From positions 3,472,001-3,536,000 of the forward strand of contig NC_060115.1 in the NCBI RefSeq assembly GCF_021155765.1: a DNA stretch of 64,000 nt. The letters run 5' to 3'. The notes under the pieces were generated by a model. That model saw nothing but the letters and a program-made list of their open reading frames with translations, was not told the DNA's origin and did no database searches. How positions within the stretch are numbered: position 1 is the first letter of the stretch; every line of letters starts with the position of its first letter. The position numbers and the translations under genes are program-made. Shown piece after piece: positions 47,771-61,100 of this stretch. Source of the stretch: Diprion similis (taxonomy: Eukaryota > Arthropoda > Insecta > Hymenoptera > Diprionidae).

Positions 47771-50456
47771 AGGCTTGAAATGAAGAATCATGTTTAAAAA
47801 ATTCATTATGCAAAATGTAGAAACGAGTAAATGTAAGAGTTACGTTGTTCTCCGACGTGTGAGGAAGTTTATTCGATCGAATGACTTATGTATTAGGCAT
47901 GTATATATCGTCAGGTCTCTATCCTTTGCAGGCTGACAATAATTGCTAGTTCAAAAGCCAGCTTTTACGTTAGCGAGCAGTTAATAAAATCATCATTAGA
48001 ACTATTCAAGTTTTATAATACATTAAGGATAAGGATTTGTTCTATGCAGACTCAAATGTCCATGAAATATATATCATATTTATTTTACCAACATTGTAGC
48101 ATAAAGGTATGTTCGACGAGACAGGCGTTAGTCAAAAGTACAGAATTCATCATTCAATACGGTGACCGTTGTCCTTCGGTGATACAAAGACCAAGAATTC
48201 CCATGTTACGCAGGTGTTTCAGCATCGTTTGTTCGACATTGGCTAGTTTTACGAACAAACGCATTGAGCTTCATTCCAATTTCTTGTGAAGTCTACACTT
48301 TTGAAAAACACTGATTGATCGAAATTGAAAGCACTCTGCACATTTCTACGCACTATCGTGAAACATAGCACATTGTTATATTGCTTTTTCTGACGCTATT
48401 TTTTTTTTCAATCGAAATGCAGTATAAACTCCCGCATTCGTAACCGACACAAACCTATTTTCTCTTTTTCAATCACCATATTTTCGGTCATTGATGTCAA
48501 TTAAAATTTACTTTGATTTTTTGTACGATTATACTCGTCTCTCGGACATCAATAGAAATAATATTTGTATGGTTCATGTAAAACAAATACACAAAATCTA
48601 TCCACAAAATACCACTTTTTCGAGTATAAAAGAAAGAATTTTCAAATCATTTTTCCATTAAATATCGGTTGTCAGCTCAATGAGTTGAAAACATGTAATT
48701 AAGTGATAAAATTGACCATATTAGACTGATTTTAATTTTTTCTTTCTGGGCACAATTCGACCGACTACTTGATTCTGACCAATAAGTTTTTTTGGAAGAG
48801 TCAATGGTATTTGCTTATGCTGATTGCCCAGGCAAAATAATTCGGTAGGCGTGAGTAAAGCAATTGTTTTCGTTATTAAAAAAAAGTACTTTTTCTCAGT
48901 ATCAAGACGATTTTAAAAAAATATTATATGATTACTAACAGGAAATAATAGACTTCTATATAGCTATAACTGTATTCATAGACTTGTACGCATTAACAAA
49001 GAATGACTGTATTTAAGTAAGAATTTATACTTTAAACAATCTGACATAAACTGAATATAGATAACACTCTAAAGCATATATTGAAAGTATTAATACGTAT
49101 GTATAGAATATACGTATAAATCAAATCAAAATATTGATTAAATATTTTTACAATTTCACTAAAATATAGCCGAACGGGTAAGGTAATCACGCGAGTGTTA
49201 TTTATTTCATCAACCGACTGTTTGATTATTTCATCACAAATTCACAAAACGAAAAAAGTTGATCGAAATATAATACAATCATACGCAATATTTTAAAGTT
49301 CATGGATGAGATATTTGAAAAATAGACAAATCGAATTTCCATGGTTAATCAAGTGTATCATGTTTGTTGCAGTAGCAACAAATATTGTCTGACGTGGCAC
49401 TATAAGTGAACATCTTTGTATATAAGTACAGGTATACGTAGAACTAATAATCGACATATGATATTCGTTTTGATAGGATATTGTAATACTATATCTGGCA
49501 ACAGTAGTTATATTATATATATGTTTCGTAAATTGTAAATAAACTCACCTAGATACAAACTCGTAAAATATTGACCACCACTTTTACAAATCATATAGTA
49601 AAAATATAAATGTTGGTAAACATCTAAATTTCGTACAATATACATTTTCATGTTTCGCTTAACAAAGACTGTTATAACAAAGAAACAACTATATAATATC
49701 GTTTATCACTATTAAAAAAGTCCAGTAGTAAAATATACATTGTAATATTCATTGTAAATCATTACACTGCTCCCTTCCAAATTCTGTGAGTTGATTTCTA
49801 TGCCGTTCGATACTCAATAAGTTTAGCACTACATTCCAAAATCAAATTCATCACGAATCTAATGAAGCCAGGAAGTTTGCTTCACAAATTACTCAATACC
49901 TCCTACGTATAATTTGTTCGAATTGCATATCGTCCATTATACTATTTATTTGTACCCCATCTATTTTCTATTGAAAGGCATCCGAACAAATCTTAGTAAA
50001 TATATTATGATATTCACAGACTGTAATGAAATGACGGAGAAACATTAAAATAAAATTCACAACATTTCGGAATAATCAATTCAAATACTAACCAAATTAT
50101 GAATGTTACAATTGCAGTGTACCGTGTGTACCCGTCAAAAAAGTAATTACTTTATAACGCGCTAAGCTAAACCAGACCGAACTGACTCGTTATTATAATA
50201 TTGAAACAGGCTTTTGACTGAGTTATTCGCAATGAATCCAAATATTACTTTGCACCGTATGTAAACAAAGAGTTGGAAACAAAGTTACCTTTTTTTTGCA
50301 AATGAAAGAAGGACTAGATGATATTCTTGTACGAATTCCCCAAGGTATTAATAAGATGCAACGAATAACTGTTCCCTACTATACCCAAGGTAGGCAGGCG
50401 TAGGGGGCACAACTATCATAGTTATGCCCCAATGGGAGAGAGTGTCTGCCTCTATG
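47771..50456. other. Long AT-rich interval including the MADD 3' UTR
   Basis: No gene is recognised. MADD ends at 50457 (minus strand), so its 3' UTR extends leftwards from there. A minus-strand AATAAA (TTTATT at about 49941) would give roughly 0.5 kb of UTR; another at about 49200 would give 1.25 kb. The 81-codon plus frame at 48044-48289 has no recognisable features. Between about 47.8 and 49.2 kb I see only AT-rich unique sequence. Confidence 0.5.
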
Positions 50457-52065
50457 TCAGTGGTGACGTGGGGAACCTGCCTGCGATAATCCAGATCCAT
50501 GCATCGCTTGTGCACCACTGCCGGTAGGGTGATTTAGATATTGCTGTTGTTGCTGCTGCTGTAATTGTTTACGATCTTCCATGCCAGCAGCAAGATACGA
50601 AAAGACACAGAGAACTGCATAGCAGATCTGATCTGCCTGAAAAGTGAGGAACAAAATGTGTTTCCGTTCATCGCTTAACAATTATGAATTATTAACGTGC
50701 AGTAGACAATAATACGACATATGAGTTGAAAATATATGAGAAACTTAAGGAGGAGCATATTCTGGTTTGATAATAATCATAGTAGAGGGTTGAAACAAAA
50801 GGAAACTTACACTTGGACTGATAAAATTAAACATGTGTGTGAATTAAAGATTCATGCATTGATGTATCAGTTTTATCAACAATCTGTGCCTCTGCAGATA
50901 GTTGAGCAGCGTGAGCAATGGAGAAGACTCTGTGTAAGCAGTGAGCTGTTTCGCCTGCCTGTATATGTGTGATAAAATTTTTTAATTACATTCAAAATAA
51001 ATCAAAATATGTTTCTGCTTAAAAATAACAAATAATAGTTTTTAACAAAAATTTCAAATAATAATCGGTTCGTTATAGTACTACATGAGTTTTGGAGAAA
51101 AGATGGCTTAGGCGTATATGATCGTAATCCGTTTGAAGGAGTTGGATAACACTTACCAATTGTGACTTATATTTACGTTGAATTACTTGTCTAGTTTTAG
51201 GATCTGAAATAAGATAAAATATTCCGTTGACATTTTTATATCTCAATAGTGATGAAATCACTGGACGATGCCTCAAAGAATGGTGAATTAATGAAATGAT
51301 AAAAAATGTTTCGCTATTAATAATACTTCATTATACCTATTAAAAACACTTACTGAATTCTTCCAAAACGAAGATCCCACCCTTCTGTGTAAAGCACTTG
51401 CGGATATGATCGAGTCTTACAAAAAACTGCAATTAACACAATTTTTATACATTAGTGTCAAGTATATATTGTAATATTTCTAGTGCTACCATGCAAATTC
51501 TAGGTACCACTCAACGGTGAGAAGTATATTGGATAAAATAAATTGTTGGGCACATTATCTCTATTCCTTATCGTTGACTAGAATCATTAAAGTAATATGA
51601 GGATTTTCCAATGATTAAATGTCTGAGTTTGATAAAAAAAATAATAGAGCACAGACAAGTCCTGGCCATTTTCCAATTACTATACCATGTAACATTTATT
51701 AAATCCAATATGGTAGAAGCAGGATTGAAGAGTTAGCTGTGAATATTAAGGTTGATTTTAAATCCATGCAAACATTTAAAGCGTGGAGAATGAGAGCGGT
51801 ACAGAGCGATGCAATTATTTAGCAGCGGTACGTAGCTTAAAATGCATTATCCAAGCATCAACAGCAGCAATAGTATAGTAGCAACAGCAGGCAACTCTGG
51901 AGATGGCCTAAACTCATCTTACATTGTTGATTGCTTGGCATTGAGAGATTGCTAAATGTGCATTTATATCATCTAGTTTAGTGGTGGACAATGTCCCCGG
52001 TAACAATGCACAGTTACAGTTTAGTTGCAGTATAGTATTAAATGTATAGTATTTGTTGTATAGTT

Positions 52066-52115
<50 letters not shown>

Positions 52116-55100
52116 CCATTTATTTATATATATATATATAAATATAATTAAATATATACATACATATATATATATTTGTGTGGTAGTAACAATTGAAACT
52201 AGAAACATCATGTAGCAGTGCCATGCCATGAGTGTGAAAATTGTAATGTATAGGTATAGTGTATGAGTTACAGGTCTGTTGGCTGGATAGTATATAAAAG
52301 TGATCGCTGAGTTAAGTTATAATATATATATAAGGATGATAGCTCTAGGTAGCACCAATCCATTGCTCTACTAGGTGATGGGCGAAATGATGTGGTTATC
52401 GATATGGAGCAAGAAATGAGGATAGCGAGATGAATCTTAAGATTGGGTGACTGTAAACACTCGGTGAAATTTTCATTCTTGCTGATATTTTTTCCCCATT
52501 ATAAGTTGATGGATTTGCGCATCTACAACATGTCAACATACTAAAGACTTATCTGACATGAGGAGAGAATCGCCAACTCTTATACGAATATTGAAAACTT
52601 TGCGAAAACTTTGGAGGTCATAGGAATGTATACACTATTTCATTCATTCTGCGTATTTACATTTAAACGTTTATATATCCGATAGATGTTCCGTGTTTTG
52701 AAAGTCGTGGAAAAAAAGATATATTAAATAATCTACTCCAAATGCATGTAATTACTTACTGCCAATGCTATATAAAATTTACTTTTAATTTATGTAGACG
52801 TGTCTTATTATCAATAATAATAATGAATACTTTTTCGTACAGTGTATACCACCAAGATATAGGTCCTTTATAATTGTCAGGAAATTGGGAAAAATTTTCT
52901 TACTTACACAACTACAACATATATAGTGTTCCTAAGCCTTATTCATTGTATAATATCAGCAGAAACATATGTTTCATCAATGTGTGAGTAATGCAGTCCC
53001 CCAGTCTTAAGGGAATGAATTACGTCAAGTTCGGGATTAGTGAGGCACTACGGGTGTCACTACGTCTTGGTGCTATCGGGGCACACACTCTCTACGGCCG
53101 CACTCCGAAAGTCCAGTATTTATATTCATATTTTTTTAATAAGCTTTGACCATAACATTTTTTTTTTCATAATGAACAGCATCTCTAACACTCACTCTGC
53201 CTCTTCTAGTACCAGCATTGTGCACGGTTTCAGAACTACAGATACATCTTACGCTACATAAGATATATGTATATATACACACAAATGTATATGTATACAC
53301 ACACAATGTATTTGATATGGATGTTATGTAAAAACCAAAGGAAAAAGAAAAAATCAAAAAATCTGCACAATAATGTTACTGGTACTAGGTGAGCTCTATG
53401 ATATCGGACGGAACATATACCACAACTAACATCAATCGATCAATATGGTAAGAAAACAGTGAAGTAGACAGAGCAGATCAATTAGTTTAAATGCAATCTG
53501 AGAATAATATAACAGTGGAACACGACTAAAAGTAATGGTGAAATAAATAAGCATTTCCGGAACACGGCCAACATTGAATATATTAATCAATACTGAACTG
53601 GTAACAAACAATGAGTTTTTTGATAATACCTCGAAATCCTGTTTACCCAAGCCAGGGTAATGTCGACAGACAGGACAAGAACAGAAAACAGAAAACATAA
53701 AATTAAATTAAGTAATATGATATAATACAGTATACGCATTAGTATAACTTTTACTTTTAAAATAACAGAATTGTGCGGTATATATTATATACAGCCGTTG
53801 CCTATTGTCATGGCCAATCTGCATTAGCGAGGTTTCATTGTTCAAGGACCATCTCAAAAGTTCCCTAAGCTGAGAAAAGTCTATCCTCTAGCGCCATGTG
53901 TGCGACGGGGCACCAAAGTGAACAGCCTAATAAAGCCCTACCTACATCTATAATACCACCTATCTTGTAACATTCATCCCGTACATATTTATTCATGTTT
54001 GCGGAGTAAATATATATATATATATATAGATAAATAAATACGTACATATGTGTGTATGTATGTATATATATATATATATATATATACACATACACGTATA
54101 TATATAGACTTTTCTCGAACATGACCACGACAGAAAAAAGGTTGGTAGACTTATAGAAAGGTATAATATAGCATCCAACATTCAGTACAAATCATAAGAG
54201 ATGAGAATATAGAGTATATGGACAAATGATATGTTGTCTTTTTTTCAAAATCCTTAATAATTATAATACAGATAAAAGAGACTGCAGCTGCACATCGAGC
54301 TCCATGCAAGAAAAACATTGAATAACGCTCAAACAAAACATATCCAACATAATACCAATAATAAATTAGAGCTGTAAATGTGACCTGGCAATAATATTTA
54401 GTAATTACCGTATCCTATATGCGTCATTGAATTTCTCATCAATCACTTTGTCAAGTGAAGGAAATACTCATATATGTATAATACATGAACATAATTTTAT
54501 ATAATTAATAATGCAGATTGTGAGAGATTTGATTTAGTGCAAGTCGTATGAAAATAATGTACTCTCCAATTTTCAAATACAATGCATATTCCTGCTCAGT
54601 ATCCTGCTGTCTTTTATGCCCTCAAGACGATTGAACAATGAGCATGTAATATTCCACAGTATTGTGTATCAAGGTTTTTTTCAGATCCATAGGTAAGACT
54701 GAGAAGATACGTACAAATACAAATTAAGCAGATCGTGGTGGCTATAGCGATGGGAGATAATATTGAGTGGTCCTTGCATCAATGCAATCAACGAAAAACA
54801 CAGAGAGAAAAGTCAATAATTAAAAGTATACAGACAGTATGAAGAGATAGGGCCACGATACGCTCCCTACCCTTCTGCCCCGGTCCAACGGTTATTCTAT
54901 GTCAATCAGATAGAATTATCTTGAGCAATTCACTGTTCTTAAATATGACATATCCGGGAAAAAATTTTTAATGACGCACATGTCACACTCGTTTATAAAT
55001 TGAAAACCGTTTGCAAAGCAAATCACTTGACAATTTTACCTTATGCATTTTGACTTGCGTAATCTGGATGCATAATTCCACAAATGCGTGAACATAGAAA

Positions 55101-58100
55101 TCAAAAATATGATGCAAGAGAGTCTTAAGGGTATTTTTTATCGACAGTGTGATGAGCTGGATGTTTTCACACAAATGTATGTATAGATATAATTTTGTTT
55201 AATCTGTTTTCAGTGATAAAAGGTCTAGTGCTTGTAGCGGGAAACTCATAGTTGATTTTATGTTCATCGCATACTTGTTATAATATATCAGTGTTGTTGA
55301 ACCGAGGCAAGTGATACTGTCGAAACGTTGAAGTAGGCTTTCAATGTAACTGAGTTTGATTATATGTATTAACTAGGTAAACTATGTTAACTGCTGAAAT
55401 AAGTATTTAAATATTAGTCGGGGTAAAAAATCTGCTAAATAAATTGACAATATATACCTAAAGTGTAATTCAACGAATAATAACTAGCTACAAGATTAAA
55501 ATATTGAAAATCTTATTAAATATAATATTTTTGCATCACATGAATGGTTCAACAAAATGAAAACGAGAAAAGGTACAAACTCGATGTATGTACTGAACTT
55601 GAATTTATCTCACACTGATACGTTAATTCAAGAGAAATAGATCGTACCTTGCTATTAGCGAAGAGTAGACCCACGCCCTCCATGCATACTTGGAGAAGGC
55701 CCCCCTCACCCGTGCGCATATCTTGCACTGGAAACTCACCACCTAATTCTACACCCGAACCAGCACCTCGACCTCGTTGCGCCGCTTTCTCCATTGCGTC
55801 TTTTATACAATAATACAGGTCTTTACACTGAAACGAAAATAAAACTTAGAACATAAAGTACGTAAAGTACATACAGTATCAGTTAATGGCTGGTTACCAA
55901 ATAGGTATGTTTACTGCGATACTGTACTGTCACCAGGTCTACCATGAATATCAGAGTAAATTCTTACCTTTTTAGTGTAATATTTATGCAGTTGAGTTTG
56001 CCCTCCATTTCGCCTCCAGAGGCAGAGAACTTTATTTTTAGGGCTATAAGTCATATTAACCAAGCGTTCGTACCACCAGCGCTCAACAATGACACCATTT
56101 ACTGATCTGAGTACCAAACCATCGTGCCGTACTTCCAAAAAACGCAAATCGCCTTCAGCATCGACACCAGCATGAACAGTAAATGATTGACGGTGCATTT
56201 GACGAGAAGTGAGAGGCTTTAGATCAATGTCATTGCCATGCTAAAAAATTACGATGAATTTGTGTAGTGGTGAATATTATAACTATGTATTGTAAACACA
56301 TTTTAGTAGCAAGAATATGCTTACTGTAGTGAGTTTGAAACGACAAGTTGGCCATACTTACAAGATTGGTCATTTGATCCAATAGCTGATTAAGCTCTTG
56401 ACTGTAAATGAGGCCGATGTGACTTTTTCCAAGTAATCTACGCACTTTACGCTTCAGTTCCCCTTTATCAACATTGAGCATTACCAAAATAGCTGTCAAA
56501 TTGTGCAGTAAAGTACATAATAATCGGTCCTCATCATGCTCCAGCCTCCTCCTCTCACTTTCACTCAGACTCTTGTACCTATGAATATATAATGACTGTG
56601 AAAATTCTTCTTAGGATACTATCCATGCATATAGTTTGCACATGTTACTTTACTCAAATATCGGTAAATCTATTCAAAAAGCATCATAAGAATATGCGTG
56701 ATACGCGATTCGAAATACCTTTCCATCATTTCTCCTGGTCCTTGATCCATGCCCACCATATCACGCTCCTGAGAAACAGCGTCAAGGAATGCATCCTCCC
56801 AAAACTGCATCTGATCCCAGAGAGAAGATCTTTCTTTGCCCAATAGCCCTATAAATGTACAAAATTCCACATAAATTTTTTCAACTTCAGACTAGCTGGT
56901 GAATAGAATTACCTTCAAAAAGATAAGTTCGAGCTGCTTCTGGACTCGGTGTTGTTACTGTTGGAACAAGACTTCCGCCGTGATATCTAAATCCAGTGCT
57001 TAAAGACGACTTACTGGACCAAACACTCGCAGTACGCTGTTTACCTTGGTGTGGAAACTGAAATAGAAGCATTTATCAAATTACTTTTATGGGATTTTGA
57101 ATGTTAGATTTTTCAGATATGATCATCTCTGAATTGACATCGTTATGTGGAAAATCACAATAGATATATAATTAAAGCACAATAAGAATTGAGCATTGTT
57201 CAATAAAAGATCGTGGCACATTACATAGTAAAGAAGTACAAAATTTGCCATATAATATATCGATGTGTAGCATAATAGAAACTATTCTTGAAGTGGAGCA
57301 TTTTTAAATATGTTAACATATTTTGTAATTCTCTACATACATATGCATTATTAGAATGACGAAGCAACGTGATCATGGTTCAAAGTCATCAACAAGTTTG
57401 AGAAACCATGCTAAGCTTCATGCTATTTACGCAGAAGCATACATCAAGTCTGAAATATGCATGATACATTTGACTGAAAATGGATTATAATATACTGCAC
57501 GACTCACATTGCCTTGCTCAACCTCACTATCAGAGACGGTACTGCGAAAAGAGGCCTGATGTGCTTGACGAAATGCAGGATTCGTAATTATGCTGCCCCC
57601 ATCAGTTGAGAGGGCTTCACTGCTTCCTGTACCACCACCTGCGCCATGCCCTCCCTACAAACACAGCGTGCACTGCCTGCAGTCCAGTTCATTCAAAACA
57701 TTCGCAAGCTTTTTATAGTGCGACCAAGTAAGGATAAAATACTCATGGTAAAATGCTGCAGAGCATATGTACACTGAAAGCTGAGTAGATCAAAAAAAAT
57801 GTCAAATTAGAAGGTGTGGTTTCTTTCTTAAAAAATCAATGAAACACACAAATATTGAAAGTTTTTAGGTAGCGACAATACACACAACTGACAAATCTGC
57901 TATGTTTGACATTCATTTGCAGCAAAACTGTGTACTTGGTCACATTGAAGCTATTTTTGACATTCTTTTACAGTAGACTTTGTTTACTTGGTCACACTGC
58001 AGCTAACGTACAAGAATGGCATCAATGATATATTGATTGCATGTGTCACGGCGTACAAATAGGTAGTATTTTAAATATAAACATTTTTTGATGTTTTTCG

Positions 58101-61100
58101 ATATATTAGGTTTCCACACAGAAATTTAATTCTAATGCAATAACATATGTACATTATGAATTTCCTCTCCTGAATTTATAATTAATCATCACCGGTCTGT
58201 TTCTCATGACGGAGAAAAACATTTGTCTGATCTATAGAAATAGGTGAATTGAGTTATAGATATGAAATTTGGCTCAATGTCAAAGATAAAATTGAAACAG
58301 AAATACACTATAAGGAAAGTGATTACGCGCATAGTGCATCATATGAGTCCAGCCAACACAGCATGCGTGTACACATATATATTATTAGTGGATTTTAGGA
58401 CTAGTAAAAAAATTCAACTATGGAATACCTCTGAGTCAAATGACGTTAATCTGCTGAGCAATTTTCCTTTCTTCGAAAACATATCGAGAAACATTTCTGT
58501 AGTTGATTGATTTTCATCTCCACCTGCAGGTAATTGAGGGTGTGACATTTCCAATCTGAGTTGTGGTAACTCTGAGACAAAAATTATACGTTGAAAGTAA
58601 TGTAAGGGATCCATAAAATATGAATATCTAATCCCATCATACCTGAAGACGGTTGAAGGGATGATTTCCTAGATAAGTCTGACAAGTCAGGCTGCTTCGG
58701 GGACTGCGGTGATCTCAAATTTTCTTTACTACCAAACGGACTGGAAGTCTGTAGCAGCGGAAGAGAAAAAAATCATTCATTAGTAACTGTTACACATAAG
58801 GAATACGAGTGAAAATACGAATGAAAAATTGGTCATAAATCGTTTTCACTTGGATGTTTACCTGAGATATGAGAGAACTTTCAAATCCTCCCTCTGTTAG
58901 GTCTTTGCTCCAGTAGTGTGTATGTGCAATCTCCATCAGTTGGAATACAGATGCCATACCACCGGGTCCGAAATTGCTATAAGTATGTACCAGGCCGTGA
59001 ACTACAGCTTGAAGGCACTTCAGCATCCCTTTATAAACTGGCCGTGAAACGCACTGCATAGGAAAATATGTGTTCCCTTACTTTGCTGGATACTGTACCA
59101 TTAAAAATTGAATTCACAAAAATATACGTACAACGTCATCGATATGATCATCAGGACTTATTTTTCTCTCAAGACCCTTATTCAAATTCGTTACAACAAG
59201 GTTGCGATAACTCTCGTCTTCCATTAGTTTTTTCAACCTATTCAATTTGAGCCAGCCCACTCCTTCTCCTGCTAATGCTTGGTTCACAATCTGAAAAATG
59301 CATTATTTGACTTTGAGTCATCATAAACGAGAAGCTATTGCGTAATATCGAGGAAGTTTTGCTAGTGTTGGTTACTTCTGTGCTTATAATTGTTTTTATA
59401 TTCATGCAACTAATAATGCTCACATCTGTTAGGAATGCTTGATTATCGCTATTTGTACTCGATCGTTCTACATTTTGCATCCGTTGTAATTCCTCCTGAC
59501 TAGGTTTGTTGGTTGAATGTTTTATCAACGATGATCTCTCGACCAGCCCTTTTCTACCTGAAAAATCCAACAGATTTCAGTTGTATAACTTACTGTGTTG
59601 TAAATACCGAGATAAATACTTCAATCACAGATATTCTCTGCATATCGGGCGTACCTTTGGGGAAGGGTCCAAATGTCTGAGATTTTTCTTTAGGTTTTTG
59701 CGATTGAGGATGCGGATTAGCGTTCCGATTAGAGCTATGCTTATTGCCTGCAAGAAGAAGTATTTTCTAAATAATTTACAATTTCCTATTAAACTTCTAA
59801 TTGAACCCAGCATTTGCAAGTATGACTCACCAAATAAATCACTAAACATACTGCTAGTTTGCGCAGCTATGCCATTCAGATCACTACTTATATTGCTAAA
59901 AAAATCACGGCCAATATCTCTTCTACCAGCACGAGAGTCAGATGCGACTAACTGGGTACTACTAGAATCTCTTCGTTGAAGTGGACCAGGTGGTGGGGAA
60001 GTGTGTGGAGGTGATTGCTGGGAATCACCGAGTCCCTGTAAAATATTGACAGATTTGTCAAAATTAAAGATCACATTTTAGTTATTCTCCTGACAGTACA
60101 CACAATATTAGATATATAATGATACCTTGAGCAACCCTTTTTTGGTCGCAGCTTCTTTAGCACTTTTAGTCAAATCGCCAAAAGTACTTTTTCCCACATA
60201 GGTCAAATCATCAAAGGTATTTTTACTAACACCTGCAGCTGTTTTACTTGCTTCTAAGGCATTCTTTGATACTTCCTGAACCGACTTTGATGCTTCACCC
60301 ATCGCTTTCTTGGTTTGCTGCGTAAGCTGTGTTTGACAATCATACTGTCAATACTTAAACTTTGATGATTGATATACTAAGAATTCAATCGAAAAATATC
60401 GTTTACCTGTTCCAAGGGTGCAAATAAGCTTTCTTCGCCAGCTTCATTTATTTTCTCCCTTGCTTGATGCTTCAGCTAGTTCAAACAAAAATTATCAGTC
60501 TTATCACACAAATCTTGTTTCAATTTGATAAAAGAGAAAGATGTTTCACTACTTATTACCTTGTCCATATGAGCGAGTAGTCCATCTTGACTACTCTGTC
60601 TTGTCGTCTCCCTGACTAAATCTTTAGCTTGTGAGGCAAACTGTTCAAATAACGATCCTTGTGATCCTTGCCTAATAACACCAGTTCCAGTACTACTTCC
60701 ACTGTTTTGTCGAGGAACATTGCTGTTCCCACTATGATGACGCTGAACGCCATTACCAGTAGTCGCTTGACGAGGTAATGTAGGTGACCCATTGTTACTC
60801 CCACCACTTGGTTGTCTCGGAAGAAGAGGTCCAACCGCTGATCCAAAGCTCGATGTACGTGCCAGAACATTGCCTACACTTGGTTGGCGTTGTGGCCCTG
60901 GACTGAGTGGCGGAACCTTAAAGTGCAAAGAAAGTTTATATTATCCGTTGAAACGTGATGACTATTTACAGGGAACAAATTATAAATAATTATTCTAAAC
61001 ATTGGTAAATAGTACATCCTGATCTTGTACTAGCAAAAAATTGACTTAAGACTTTGGTATGGTACCTTCGTCACGAAATGTATAAATAATTGAATTAAAA

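Noticed and set aside
52038-54181. Several 60-87-codon frames rich in Ile and Tyr
   Set aside because: They are translations of TA/TGTA microsatellites in a MADD intron.
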